Source: Alphaproteobacteria bacterium (GTDB lineage: Bacteria; Pseudomonadota; Alphaproteobacteria; Caulobacterales; Caulobacteraceae). From it: a stretch of DNA of 64,000 bases. The notes beneath the pieces were generated by a model, which made no database searches, was not told where the DNA came from, and saw only the letters and a program-made list of their open reading frames with translations. The position numbers and the translations under genes were made by a program. Each line of letters starts with the position of its first letter. Positions within the stretch are counted from its first letter, which is position 1. Shown piece after piece: positions 17,484 to 25,746 of the stretch. The DNA is taken from the NCBI GenBank assembly GCA_018821435.1, contig JAHJME010000031.1:148172-212171 (forward strand), given 5' to 3'.

Positions 17484-17683
17484 GGCCCGACGTCGCGGTA
17501 GTCGATCAGGATCGCCTGGGTCGGGCATGCCGCCGCCGCCCGGACCACCGTTTCCCGCAGCCCGTCGTCTGGCTGGGGGTGGTAGGCCAGCACCTGCTCG
17601 GTCTCGAGCCGGAACGTGTCCGGCGCGAGGAAGCAGCATTGGGCGTAGAACTGGCAGCGGTTGAGGTCGACGGCGATGCGCAT
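17480..17683 (-). CDS. P450-associated [3Fe-4S]-type ferredoxin
   Basis: A 67-residue ferredoxin with ligands C10, C16 and C53-P54. The position that would carry the fourth cysteine of a [4Fe-4S] cluster is Y13 (C-x2-Y-x2-C), so a [3Fe-4S] cluster is expected. Such single-cluster ferredoxins, with a variable residue at this site, are typical electron donors to actinobacterial and sphingomonad P450s. It starts 15 bases after the TonB receptor stop and its stop overlaps the reductase start, so it is translated as part of the same unit. It would shuttle electrons between the reductase and the P450. Confidence 0.92.
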   Translation of the reverse strand: MRIAVDLNRCQFYAQCCFLAPDTFRLETEQVLAYHPQPDDGLRETVVRAAAACPTQAILIDYRDVGP

Positions 17684-17697
17684 GGCGCCGCCCCGGC

Positions 17698-19872
17698 CTA
17701 GAAGTTCGCCTTGAGCTCGACGCCGACCTGCCGCGGCGCGCCCCGGGCCACGAAGCGCGAGCCGAAGTTGTCCGACGAGCTCATCCGAACGATGTAGTCC
17801 TCGCCGGTCAGGTTGGTGACGAACAGGCGCACGCGATAGGCGTCGTCCGGGCTGTCCCAGATCAGCGCCGCGTTCAGCACGGCGTAGGATTTCTGGGCGT
17901 CCAGCGCGTCGTTGAACTCGCGGAAGTAGATCTTGGAGCGGTAGGCCAGGTCGGCCCGCGCGGTGATCCGACCGTCGAACAGGATCGGGTCCGAGCGATA
18001 GGCCAGGCCGATGTTGGCCGACACCTTGGGCGCGTTGTTGATGGTGTTGCCGGACACGTCCTGTGGCCCCAGCGCCGGCGCCAGCGAGTCGGTGTTCACG
18101 AAGCGGGTGAACTTGGCGCTAAGCAGGGAGAGGTTGGCGTTGACCGTCCAGTGCGACTCCGGCCGCCAGATCGTCTCGACCTCGACGCCCTTGACCCGCG
18201 CCGCCGCCGCATTGGTGATCAGCGAGGTGAGGCCGACCACCTGGACCAGCTGCAGGTCGGTGTAGTCGTAGTAGAACGCCGAGGCGTTCACGATCAGGTT
18301 GCCGCCCAGGCGGTTCTTCCACCCGGCCTCGTACGAGGTCACCTTTTCCGGCCGGAACTGCTGGTTGCAGGCCGAGAAGTTGAAGCCGCCGACTTTGAAG
18401 CCCTTGGAGAACGTCGCGTAGAGGTTGCTGTCGTCAGACACGTCGTACTGCGCGCCCACCCGCGGCGTGGTCGAGTGGAACGTCACCTCGTTGGTCTGCA
18501 GCGGGCAGGTGAGGGTGCGCGGCGCGACGTTGCCGAACTGCAGGTAGTTGCGCTGGGTGTTGGTCTGCTTGTCGCGCGAATAGCGCAGGCCGCCGATGAT
18601 CCGCGCCCGGTCGCTGAGGTTGAACGTCGCGTCGCCGAAGACGGCCGTGGCCTTGGACAGATAGCGGTAGGTCTCGAAGTGCAGGTCGCTGTTCGCGGGC
18701 AGGGGGAAGATGCCCAGCGGGAAGTCGTAGTCCAGCATCTCGTACTTGTGGTCGCGCATGTAGAAGGCGCCGACCACGGCGTCCAACGGCCCCATCGAGC
18801 CGCTGAGGTTCACTTCCTGGGTGAACGTCCGCGACCGCTCGATGCGGCGGGTCGGGAAGGCGCTGAGGTTGATGGCGTCGTCGTCGCGCAGTTCGCGGTC
18901 GGCGATCCGCGAATAGCCGCTGATCGCCTTGAGCTGGAAGTCGCCCAGGTCCCAGGCCAGCGTGGCCGAACCGCCGTAGTATTCACGGTCGTCGTCGATC
19001 GGATCGTTGGCCGAGATCCGGCGCGGCGCCAGCGGCACGATCGCGCGGGCCAGATAGGGGTTCCGCGCCACGGCGGTGGCCGTCGGCGTGTTGTAGAGCG
19101 TGAAGTACGATGTGGGTCCGGAGGCCGTCAGCACGGTCCCGGCCAAGTCCAGCTTCAGCTTGTCCGTCAGGTCGGCGCTGACCCGCAGGCGCGCCGCGGT
19201 GGTCTGGCCCTTGTCCACATCCTGGCCGCCGGGGATGACGTTCTTGACGAAGCCTTCGTTGCGGTCGGTGCGATCCACCACGAGGCGGGCGCGCAGGCGG
19301 TCGCCCAGGGGCAGGTTGACCACGCCCTGCAGCCGGTAGTCCTGGTAGGACGCATAGCTGCCCAGGACATAGCCCTCGAACTTGTCCGTCGGCGCCTGGG
19401 TGACGAAGTTGATCACCCCGCCATTGGCGTTGCGGCCGTACAGCGTGCCCTGCGGCCCGCGCAGCACCTCGACGCGCTCGATGTCGATCTGGGTCAGGTC
19501 GCCCATCGACGGGCGCGGCTGATAGACGCCGTCCACGTGGATCGCGACGCCGGGAGAGCCCTGGTTCAGCCCGACGCCGCGGATGGTGATCGAGGTCTGC
19601 CCCAGCAGGCGGCCGGCCTGCATGCTGGGCACGATGAACTGCAGGTCGGACGGCTGGGTGATGCCGCGCTCGGACAGCGCCGCGCCGGTGATCGCGGTGA
19701 TCGCGGCGGGCACCGCCTGGATGTTTTCCGCCCGCTTCTGGGCGGTGACGATCAGCTCACCCACCTCGGTGGCGCCATCGGTGATCTGCGCCTGCGCGGT
19801 CGTGCCCGCGAACAGCAGCGGCGCCGACAGCGCGGCGGATGCGCAGAGTAGCCCTCGGAGCTGAGCCCGCAT
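17698..19872 (-). CDS. TonB-dependent outer-membrane receptor
   Basis: A 724-residue TonB-dependent receptor. ATG 19872 follows a GGGGGAA ribosome-binding site and gives a signal peptide ending TAQAQ. The plug domain begins with GELIVTAQKRAENIQAVPAA and contains the GVGLNQGSPGV and LRGPQGTLYGRNANGG motifs; the remainder is a 22-strand barrel ending in a terminal Phe (VELKANF). It resembles the large sphingomonad/Caulobacter receptor group that imports plant or hydrophobic compounds rather than clear siderophore receptors. It is the first gene of the ferredoxin-reductase-P450 operon and divergent from the double TetR regulator. It probably imports the P450 substrate. Confidence 0.92.
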   Translation of the reverse strand: MRAQLRGLLCASAALSAPLLFAGTTAQAQITDGATEVGELIVTAQKRAENIQAVPAAITAITGAALSERGITQPSDLQFIVPSMQAGRLLGQTSITIRGVGLNQGSPGVAIHVDGVYQPRPSMGDLTQIDIERVEVLRGPQGTLYGRNANGGVINFVTQAPTDKFEGYVLGSYASYQDYRLQGVVNLPLGDRLRARLVVDRTDRNEGFVKNVIPGGQDVDKGQTTAARLRVSADLTDKLKLDLAGTVLTASGPTSYFTLYNTPTATAVARNPYLARAIVPLAPRRISANDPIDDDREYYGGSATLAWDLGDFQLKAISGYSRIADRELRDDDAINLSAFPTRRIERSRTFTQEVNLSGSMGPLDAVVGAFYMRDHKYEMLDYDFPLGIFPLPANSDLHFETYRYLSKATAVFGDATFNLSDRARIIGGLRYSRDKQTNTQRNYLQFGNVAPRTLTCPLQTNEVTFHSTTPRVGAQYDVSDDSNLYATFSKGFKVGGFNFSACNQQFRPEKVTSYEAGWKNRLGGNLIVNASAFYYDYTDLQLVQVVGLTSLITNAAAARVKGVEVETIWRPESHWTVNANLSLLSAKFTRFVNTDSLAPALGPQDVSGNTINNAPKVSANIGLAYRSDPILFDGRITARADLAYRSKIYFREFNDALDAQKSYAVLNAALIWDSPDDAYRVRLFVTNLTGEDYIVRMSSSDNFGSRFVARGAPRQVGVELKANF

Positions 19873-19971
19873 TGGTCGTTCCCCCTTCTCGATCCCCGCC
19901 ATTTCGTGGCGTGGGCCGCCGGCCGCGCCGAAGTGGCTTGGCTCGACCTGTTTTTTACATCTGGGGGCAAT

Positions 19972-20011
19972 CGTAAATCTTGACGTCAATCCCCTGTCAA
20001 GCGTTTTGACA
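19972..20011. promoter_or_regulatory. Divergent promoter/operator between TonB receptor and TetR genes
   Basis: On the minus strand TTGACA (20000-19995), a 17-base spacer and TTTACG (19977-19972) form a plausible promoter for the receptor operon. On the plus strand TTGACA (20006-20011) faces the regulator gene. The two hexamers form the palindrome TGTCAA-N5-TTGACA. A second perfect palindrome, TTGACGTCAA (19980-19989), sits in the receptor promoter spacer and recurs as TTGACGTCGAT at 22745. Confidence 0.5.
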
Positions 20012-20066
20012 GATGAGTGCATGAGTTGCTGTTGACGTAGAACACGACCCATGGTGAAGGCGAGGC

Positions 20067-21314
20067 GTGAAGTCCGTGCCTGCAGATGATCGCGCGACCC
20101 GCGGGGCCAAGCGCGCCCGTGTCCTGGAGGAGGCCGCCAAGGCGTTGAATCGTCGTGGCGTCTCGCAGACGTCGCTGGCCGAGATCGCCCAGCGGATCGG
20201 CGTTTCGCGGGCGGCGCTCTACTATTATTTCGAGGACCAGGAGGACCTGGTCTTCCAGAGCTACCGCCGGTCCTGCGAGATCATGGCGCGGCGATTGAGC
20301 GAGGCCTCGCACGGCCAGACCAACGCCATGGCCGTGATCGAGGCGTTCGTGGACGGCATGCTGGGCGCGGACGAGACCGAGTTCGCCTCGCTCAGCGAAG
20401 CCGCCTTCCTGCGGCCGGATCAGCTCAGCACGATCATGGGCCTCTATGAGGCGATCATGGCCAGCCTTTGCGAGATCCTGGAGGCGGGCGCCCGGCGGGG
20501 CGAACTGCGCGCCTGCAACACCAAGATCGCCGCGCAGTGCGTCCTGGGCCTGATTTCCTGGGTGCCGATGGCCAGGCGCTGGCGCATCAACGATCCGCTC
20601 ACCCACGCCGAGATGATCGACGGCATCAAGGAAGTGCTGCGCTACGGCGTGGCCGCCGATCGCCGGGCCACCGTCGACTACGTCCCGTTCGAGCTGTCGT
20701 CGGCGCGGATGGGCGTGCAGAGCGTGTTCGACGCCGAGGCCCTGGCGGCCGCGAAGCAGGAGGCCCTGCTGGCGTCCGCGTCCTGGCTGTTCAACCTGAA
20801 GGGCGTCGACGCCACGTCCCTGGAGGAGATCGCGCTGCGGGTGGGGGTGACGAAGAAGGTCATCTATCACAACGTCGGCGACAAGGAGACGCTGGTGGTC
20901 GCCTGCTACCGCCGTTCGTTCCGCAACTACGAGCAGGTGGCGCTGCGTACGCGCGACTATGCCGGCTCGCGGATCGCCGCCTTCTGCGCCTCGTCGCACG
21001 CCTCGGCGGAGGGCGCGCTGCGCGAGGACATCGCCCCCCTGGCGCCGCTGGCCGGGTTCGAGGCCCTGCCCGACGACGTACGCGACGAGATGCACGCCTC
21101 GTCCCAGCGGCTGATGGACGCCTACCTGCAGGTCTTCAAAGAGGGCATCGCCGAGGGCAGCATGCGCGCCGACAACCCGCGCGCCATCCTGGCCATGCAC
21201 CCCGGCACGTTCCAATGGCTGCCCAAGTGGTTCGACATCTTCGCCCCGGCCGAGCGCGAGGTCGCCGCCCGCGAGCTGGCCGACATGAGCCGGCTGGGCC
21301 TGATGCCGCTCTAG
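20067..21314 (+). CDS. Double-domain TetR family regulator
   Basis: A 415-residue protein made of two complete TetR units in tandem, about twice the normal length. The first DNA-binding domain (residues about 15-65) has LAEIAQRIGVSRAALYYYF; the second (about 230-280) has LEEIALRVGVTKKVIYHNV. Each is followed by its own helical ligand-binding region. It starts with GTG at 20067 after an AAGGCGAGG ribosome-binding site. It is divergent from the TonB-P450 operon and convergent with the MFS gene, so it likely controls these and perhaps the Baeyer-Villiger gene. One polypeptide could act as a pseudo-dimer binding DNA without partner exchange. Confidence 0.9.
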   Translation: MKSVPADDRATRGAKRARVLEEAAKALNRRGVSQTSLAEIAQRIGVSRAALYYYFEDQEDLVFQSYRRSCEIMARRLSEASHGQTNAMAVIEAFVDGMLGADETEFASLSEAAFLRPDQLSTIMGLYEAIMASLCEILEAGARRGELRACNTKIAAQCVLGLISWVPMARRWRINDPLTHAEMIDGIKEVLRYGVAADRRATVDYVPFELSSARMGVQSVFDAEALAAAKQEALLASASWLFNLKGVDATSLEEIALRVGVTKKVIYHNVGDKETLVVACYRRSFRNYEQVALRTRDYAGSRIAAFCASSHASAEGALREDIAPLAPLAGFEALPDDVRDEMHASSQRLMDAYLQVFKEGIAEGSMRADNPRAILAMHPGTFQWLPKWFDIFAPAEREVAARELADMSRLGLMPL

Positions 21315-21362
21315 ACCATTCGGCGCTTGGGCTGGTTCGATCTCGGCACGACGAATGGTCTA
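21312..21362. terminator. Inverted repeat after the TetR gene
   Basis: Perfect 11-base arms, TAGACCATTCG (21312-21322, beginning with the stop codon) and CGAATGGTCTA (21352-21362), flank a 29-base loop. It lies between two convergent genes and may be a weak terminator or a site for another protein. No T-run follows directly. Confidence 0.4.
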
Positions 21363-21381
21363 TTTTCCAAGCAAAGGTCTT

Positions 21382-21417
21382 GAGCAATCGACGGTTCGAA
21401 CGAACCGCCGATTGCTC
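21382..21417. terminator. Bidirectional terminator-like hairpin
   Basis: A 17-base-pair stem with a single mismatch and a two-base loop: left arm 21382-21398, right arm 21401-21417, the latter touching the MFS stop codon. It sits between convergent genes and has no long T-run, so it may terminate transcription from both sides or be a protein site. Confidence 0.5.
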
Positions 21418-22646
21418 TAGGCGGCCTCGCGGCGCACGAAGCCTGTCGCCAGGATCGCGGCGGTGGCCACGACCGACAGCAGCGAGCCGCCGATCAGCAC
21501 CACGCGGTAGTCGCCCATCCGGTCGAACAGGAAGCCGCCCAGCATCCCGCCCACGGCGACCGAGACGCCCAGCACCAGACCCAGCACGCCGAAGATCGCG
21601 CCGAACGCCTTGAGGCCCCAGAACCGCGAGGTGAAGTAGGCCAGGATGTCGCCCTCGGCCCCCTGGGCCACGGCGATCAGGGCGATGCCGCCGATCATCA
21701 GCCAGAGCGCGCCGTCGGCCGGCAGGAACGCCAGCAGACCCAGGATCGGCGCCGCCAGGGCGATCGCGCCCACGGCCGGCGCCCAGAACCGGTCCAGCAG
21801 ATGGCCCACCGTCAGCCGGCCGATCAGCACCAGCGCGGCGTACAGCGAGCCCAGCAGGGCGGCGGTCGGCCCCGGCACGCCCCGATCCGACAGCAGGGGC
21901 TGCAGCTGCGAGCTGAACGCGCCGCCGGCCATGTTCGCCGCGACCATGGCCACGGCCATGAGCCAGAAACGCGGGTCGATCCGCGCCTCCTTGAACGTCG
22001 CGCCCGGTAACGCGGCCGCCACGCCCCCGGCCGCGGCATGCGCCGCGCGCCGCCGCCGCGCCGCCAGCGTCAGCAACGCGAAGGACAGCGCCCCCAGGAC
22101 CAGGGTCGTCGGGATCATGAAGAGATAGCCGGCGCGCCAGCCTTGCCCTGCGATCACCGCCTGAAGGTTGGGCAGCAGGACAACGGACGCCAGGGCCGCG
22201 CCGCTCATTGCCAGCGCCAACGCCAGACCGCGCAGCCGGTCGAACGCCTCCACCACCGCCCGCACATAGACCAGCGGCGCCGTCGCCGGCCCCGCGACCA
22301 GGCCGATCACCACCATGATCGTCAGATAGGCCCACGGCGCGCCCGGCATCGTCGCCAGCCCCAAGTAGCAGCCGGCGAAGGTCAGCATGCCCAGGCCCAC
22401 GAACAGCCGCGCGCCGAACCGGTCCACCAGGATCCCCACGAACGGCATGGTCAGCGCGGTCAGCAGGATCGCGCCCGAGCTCATGGCGATCAGCCCGCGG
22501 CCCCAGCCGAACTCGGCCTGCAGCGGCTTGACGAAGAAACCGGCGGTCAGGCCGAACATGCTCAGGCCCGCGCCCATGCCGATGACGCCGCCCAGCAGCG
22601 CCGGCCAGCCGCGTCTCAGTTCGCCCCAGCCGTGAGCGTGCGACAT
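21417..22646 (-). CDS. MFS transporter
   Basis: Major facilitator superfamily carrier of 409 residues with 12 predicted membrane segments, in the branch of oxalate/formate antiporter- and monocarboxylate-like carriers. The loop-2 motif is GILVDRFGARL (residues about 70-80) and the mirror loop in the second half is HLLDRFWAP. It starts with ATG at 22646. It is divergent from the Baeyer-Villiger monooxygenase, sharing a 179-base control region with an inverted repeat. It probably moves an organic acid produced or consumed by this locus; direction and substrate are unknown. Confidence 0.88.
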   Translation of the reverse strand: MSHAHGWGELRRGWPALLGGVIGMGAGLSMFGLTAGFFVKPLQAEFGWGRGLIAMSSGAILLTALTMPFVGILVDRFGARLFVGLGMLTFAGCYLGLATMPGAPWAYLTIMVVIGLVAGPATAPLVYVRAVVEAFDRLRGLALALAMSGAALASVVLLPNLQAVIAGQGWRAGYLFMIPTTLVLGALSFALLTLAARRRRAAHAAAGGVAAALPGATFKEARIDPRFWLMAVAMVAANMAGGAFSSQLQPLLSDRGVPGPTAALLGSLYAALVLIGRLTVGHLLDRFWAPAVGAIALAAPILGLLAFLPADGALWLMIGGIALIAVAQGAEGDILAYFTSRFWGLKAFGAIFGVLGLVLGVSVAVGGMLGGFLFDRMGDYRVVLIGGSLLSVVATAAILATGFVRREAA

Positions 22647-22701
22647 TCGGCGTGTCTCCCCATGCCCGACGTGTATCCGCCAGTTTGAGGAAAGGTCCTA
22701 C

Positions 22702-22755
22702 ATTCTACATTCAGGTGCAACATAGCCTGAGATTGTAGAATCGCTTGACGTCGAT
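22702..22755. promoter_or_regulatory. Divergent control region of MFS and Baeyer-Villiger genes
   Basis: Perfect 8-base arms ATTCTACA (22702-22709) and TGTAGAAT (22734-22741) with inner AGG/CCT symmetry make an operator-like palindrome. It is followed at 22745-22755 by TTGACGTCGAT, almost the same as the element in the TonB receptor promoter at 19980. The TTGACG could be a -35 box for the monooxygenase gene. Confidence 0.45.
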
Positions 22756-22825
22756 TTCCTAACGCGGGAAGGATTGCACCGAAACGTAAAATTAGAGCCG
22801 CCCGCAGAGGTGGCGGAGGAATTCG

Positions 22826-24583
22826 ATGTCCGATGTCTTCGATCCGGCGGCCCTGAAGGCGAAGTACCTCACTGAGCGTGACAAGCGGCTGCACGCGCGG
22901 GGCAAGGAGCAATACCAAGTCACCGACGGCGCGTTCGGTCACTACCTGGACGATCCCTATGTCCCGCCGATCGTCCGCGAGGCGATCTTGCGCGACATCG
23001 ACGTCCTGGTGATCGGTGGCGGGTTCGGCGGCCTGCTGGCAGCCGGGCGGCTGCGCGAGGCCGGGGTCGACGACATCCTGGTCGTGGAGAAGGGCGGGGA
23101 CTTCGGTGGGACCTGGTACTGGAACCGCTATCCGGGCGCCCAGTGCGACATCGAGAGCTATGTCTACATGCCGCTGCTGGAGGAGCTCGGCTATGTCCCG
23201 ACCCTGAAGTACGCTTTCGGGCCGGAGATCCTCGAGCACAGCCGCGCCATCGGCCGCAAGTTCGACCTGTATCCGCGCACCCTGTTCCAGACCGAGGTGA
23301 CCGACCTGAGCTGGGACGGTGCGACCTCGCGCTGGATCGCGACGACGAACCGAGGCGACAAGCTGCGCGCGCGCTTCGTGGCCATGTCCACCGGGCCGCT
23401 GCATCGGCCGAAACTGCCGGGCATTCCCGGTATCGAGACCTTCGAGGGCCACAGTTTCCACACCAGCCGCTGGGACTACGAATACACCGGCGGCGACCAT
23501 CAGGGCGGGCTGACCGGCCTGGCCGACAAGCGGGTCGGGATCATCGGTACGGGCGCCACGGCGATCCAGGCCGTGCCCCACCTGGGCCAGGCGGCGAAGC
23601 ATCTCTACGTCTTCCAGCGTACGCCCTCGTCGGTGGACGAGCGGCGCAACCGGCCGACCGACGAAGGCTGGAAGCGGGGCCTTGACGCCGGCTGGCAGCA
23701 GGCGCGGATGGACAACTTCAACCAGCTGGTCTCGGGCGGCCAGGCGGACGTCGATCTGGTCGACGACGGCTGGACCAAGGCGCTGCGGCGCAACACCCAG
23801 GGCTCGCCGGCCGAGATGGAGGCTGCCCGCCAGCTCGCAGACTTCCGCAAGATGGAGGAGATCCGCGCCCGCGTGGATCGCGAGGTCCACGATCCTGCGA
23901 CCGCCGCGGCGCTGAAGCCATGGTACAACCAGATGTGCAAGCGGCCGACGTTCAACGACGACTACCTGCCCACCTTCAACCGCCCGAACGTCACCCTGGT
24001 GGACACCGAGGGGCGGGGCGTCGATCGCGTCACCCCGACCGGCGTGCTCGTGGGCGACGTGGAGTACGAAATCGACTGCCTGATCTACGCCACCGGTTTC
24101 GAGTTCCAGACCAGCTTCGCCCGCCGCGCGGGCTATGAGATCCACGGCCGGGGCGGCCTGCCGCTCAGCGACAAGTACAAGGACGGCGCGCTGACCCTTT
24201 ACGGCGTCCACACCCGCGACTTCCCCAACTGCTTCATCCTGGGCAATGCACAGCAGGCCAACACGCCCAACTTCACCCACATGCTGAACGAGGTCAGCCG
24301 CCACATCGCCTATGTGGTCCGCAACGCCCTGGACCGGCAGGTGAAGACCGTGGAGCCCACCGTGGCGGCGGAACAGGCCTGGCTGGCCGACGTCATGTCG
24401 TTCGCCAACATGCGCCGCGCCTTCGATGAGGAGTGCACCCCCGGCTACTACAACAACGAGGGCATGCCGAACGACCTGGCGGTGCGGAACAACTTCTATG
24501 GCGGCGGCTCGCTGGCGTTCATCAAGCTGCTGAACGACTGGCGCGCCGCCGGCGACATGGCCGGCCTCGAGCTGAAGGCTTGA
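22826..24583 (+). CDS. Baeyer-Villiger-type flavin monooxygenase
   Basis: FAD- and NADPH-dependent monooxygenase of 585 residues. The FAD motif is G64-G-G-F-G-G69, preceded by a 55-residue N-terminal extension typical of larger Baeyer-Villiger enzymes. The family fingerprint F206-x-G208-x3-H212-x3-W216 is intact with D217. The NADPH motif is G241-T-G-A-T-A246. It would insert oxygen next to a ketone, giving an ester or lactone. The gene six bases downstream encodes a class C beta-lactamase-fold esterase that could cleave that product. Cyclic ketones from terpenoid, steroid or alicyclic breakdown are plausible substrates. Confidence 0.93.
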   Translation: MSDVFDPAALKAKYLTERDKRLHARGKEQYQVTDGAFGHYLDDPYVPPIVREAILRDIDVLVIGGGFGGLLAAGRLREAGVDDILVVEKGGDFGGTWYWNRYPGAQCDIESYVYMPLLEELGYVPTLKYAFGPEILEHSRAIGRKFDLYPRTLFQTEVTDLSWDGATSRWIATTNRGDKLRARFVAMSTGPLHRPKLPGIPGIETFEGHSFHTSRWDYEYTGGDHQGGLTGLADKRVGIIGTGATAIQAVPHLGQAAKHLYVFQRTPSSVDERRNRPTDEGWKRGLDAGWQQARMDNFNQLVSGGQADVDLVDDGWTKALRRNTQGSPAEMEAARQLADFRKMEEIRARVDREVHDPATAAALKPWYNQMCKRPTFNDDYLPTFNRPNVTLVDTEGRGVDRVTPTGVLVGDVEYEIDCLIYATGFEFQTSFARRAGYEIHGRGGLPLSDKYKDGALTLYGVHTRDFPNCFILGNAQQANTPNFTHMLNEVSRHIAYVVRNALDRQVKTVEPTVAAEQAWLADVMSFANMRRAFDEECTPGYYNNEGMPNDLAVRNNFYGGGSLAFIKLLNDWRAAGDMAGLELKA

Positions 24584-24588
24584 GCCGC

Positions 24589-25746
24589 ATGGCGCAACCT
24601 AACATCGCCGGCGTCGTCGACCCGGCCTTCGCCCGCGTGCGCGAGGTGTTCGCGGCCAACTTCGCCGAGGACGCGGCGTTCCGCGAGATCGGCGCGGCCG
24701 TGGCCGTTCATGCCGGCGGCCGTCCGGTGGTCGACCTGTGGGGCGGCGTGGCCGATCCCGCCACCGGCCGCGCCTGGACGCCCGACACCCTGGTCAACGT
24801 CTGGTCCACCACCAAGGGCGTCATGGCCATCGCGTTGGCCCAGCTCGTGGACAGCGGCGCCCTGGACTACGACGCGCCGGTCGCCCGGTACTGGCCTGAG
24901 TTCGCCCAGGCCGGGAAGGGCGAGATCACCGTCGCCCAGGTCCTGTCGCACCAGTCGGGGCTGAACGGCTTCGCCGCGCCCACGACCCTGGAGGACTTCG
25001 GCGACTGGGAAACGGTGACCGGCCGGCTGGCCGCCCAGGCGCCGTTCTGGCCCCCCGGAACCGCCACCTCTTATCACGCCATGACCTATGGCTTCCTGGC
25101 CGGCGAGATCGCCCGGCGGATCACCGGCCTGTCGCCCCGCGCGCTTGTGGCGAGCGCCATCGCCGGACCGCTGGACGCCGACCTGCAGATCGGCGCGACC
25201 CACGGCGACTGGCCGCGCATCGCACCCCTGACGCCGCCCGCGCCGGCCCAGGCCGGCGGCCCGGCGCCTCACGCCTGGGCGCTGCACGGGGTGATGAACC
25301 CCGCGCTCAAAGGCGAAGACGCCAACAGTCCCGGCTGGCGCATGGCGCAGATTCCCGCCGGCAACGGCCATGCCACGGCGCGTGCCCTATCTCGCCTCTA
25401 CGGCGCGGTCGGGAATGGCGGAACGATCGATGGCTGCCGCCTGCTGTCGCCCGGCGTCATCGACGCCATGCGCGCGCCACGCAGCACCCGCGACGACCTG
25501 CTGCTGGGGCCGGGCGCCTGGGCCGCGGGGTTCATGATCAACCGGGGCGGCCTGTTCGGCCCTGGCGAAGGGGCGTTCGGCCACTGCGGCTGGGGCGGGT
25601 CGTATGCCTATGCGGACCCGGACCCGGACCTGGGCCTTGGCGTCGGCTACACGCCCAACCGGATGTTCGGCTCGATCCTGCAGGACCCGCGAGGCGTCGC
25701 CTTGGCCCACGCCATCGCCGAGTGCGCGGGACGGGCGGGCGCCTAA
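24589..25746 (+). CDS. Serine esterase, class C beta-lactamase fold
   Basis: A 385-residue hydrolase with the beta-lactamase/EstB fold. The catalytic S73-x-x-K76 motif is STTK; the second motif tyrosine lies in TSYHAMTYG, and the third motif is represented by GHCGWGGS, as in family VIII esterases rather than true beta-lactamases (KTG). No signal peptide is present, so a cytosolic esterase is expected. It starts at ATG 24589, five bases after the monooxygenase stop, consistent with cotranscription. Ester or lactone hydrolysis after Baeyer-Villiger oxidation is the likely job. Its 3' end overlaps the convergent ligB stop by four bases. Confidence 0.88.
   Translation: MAQPNIAGVVDPAFARVREVFAANFAEDAAFREIGAAVAVHAGGRPVVDLWGGVADPATGRAWTPDTLVNVWSTTKGVMAIALAQLVDSGALDYDAPVARYWPEFAQAGKGEITVAQVLSHQSGLNGFAAPTTLEDFGDWETVTGRLAAQAPFWPPGTATSYHAMTYGFLAGEIARRITGLSPRALVASAIAGPLDADLQIGATHGDWPRIAPLTPPAPAQAGGPAPHAWALHGVMNPALKGEDANSPGWRMAQIPAGNGHATARALSRLYGAVGNGGTIDGCRLLSPGVIDAMRAPRSTRDDLLLGPGAWAAGFMINRGGLFGPGEGAFGHCGWGGSYAYADPDPDLGLGVGYTPNRMFGSILQDPRGVALAHAIAECAGRAGA

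Noticed and set aside
24589..25746. Annotation as a beta-lactamase giving antibiotic resistance
   Set aside because: No signal peptide and a GHCGWGGS motif instead of KTG; the context with a Baeyer-Villiger enzyme favours an esterase.
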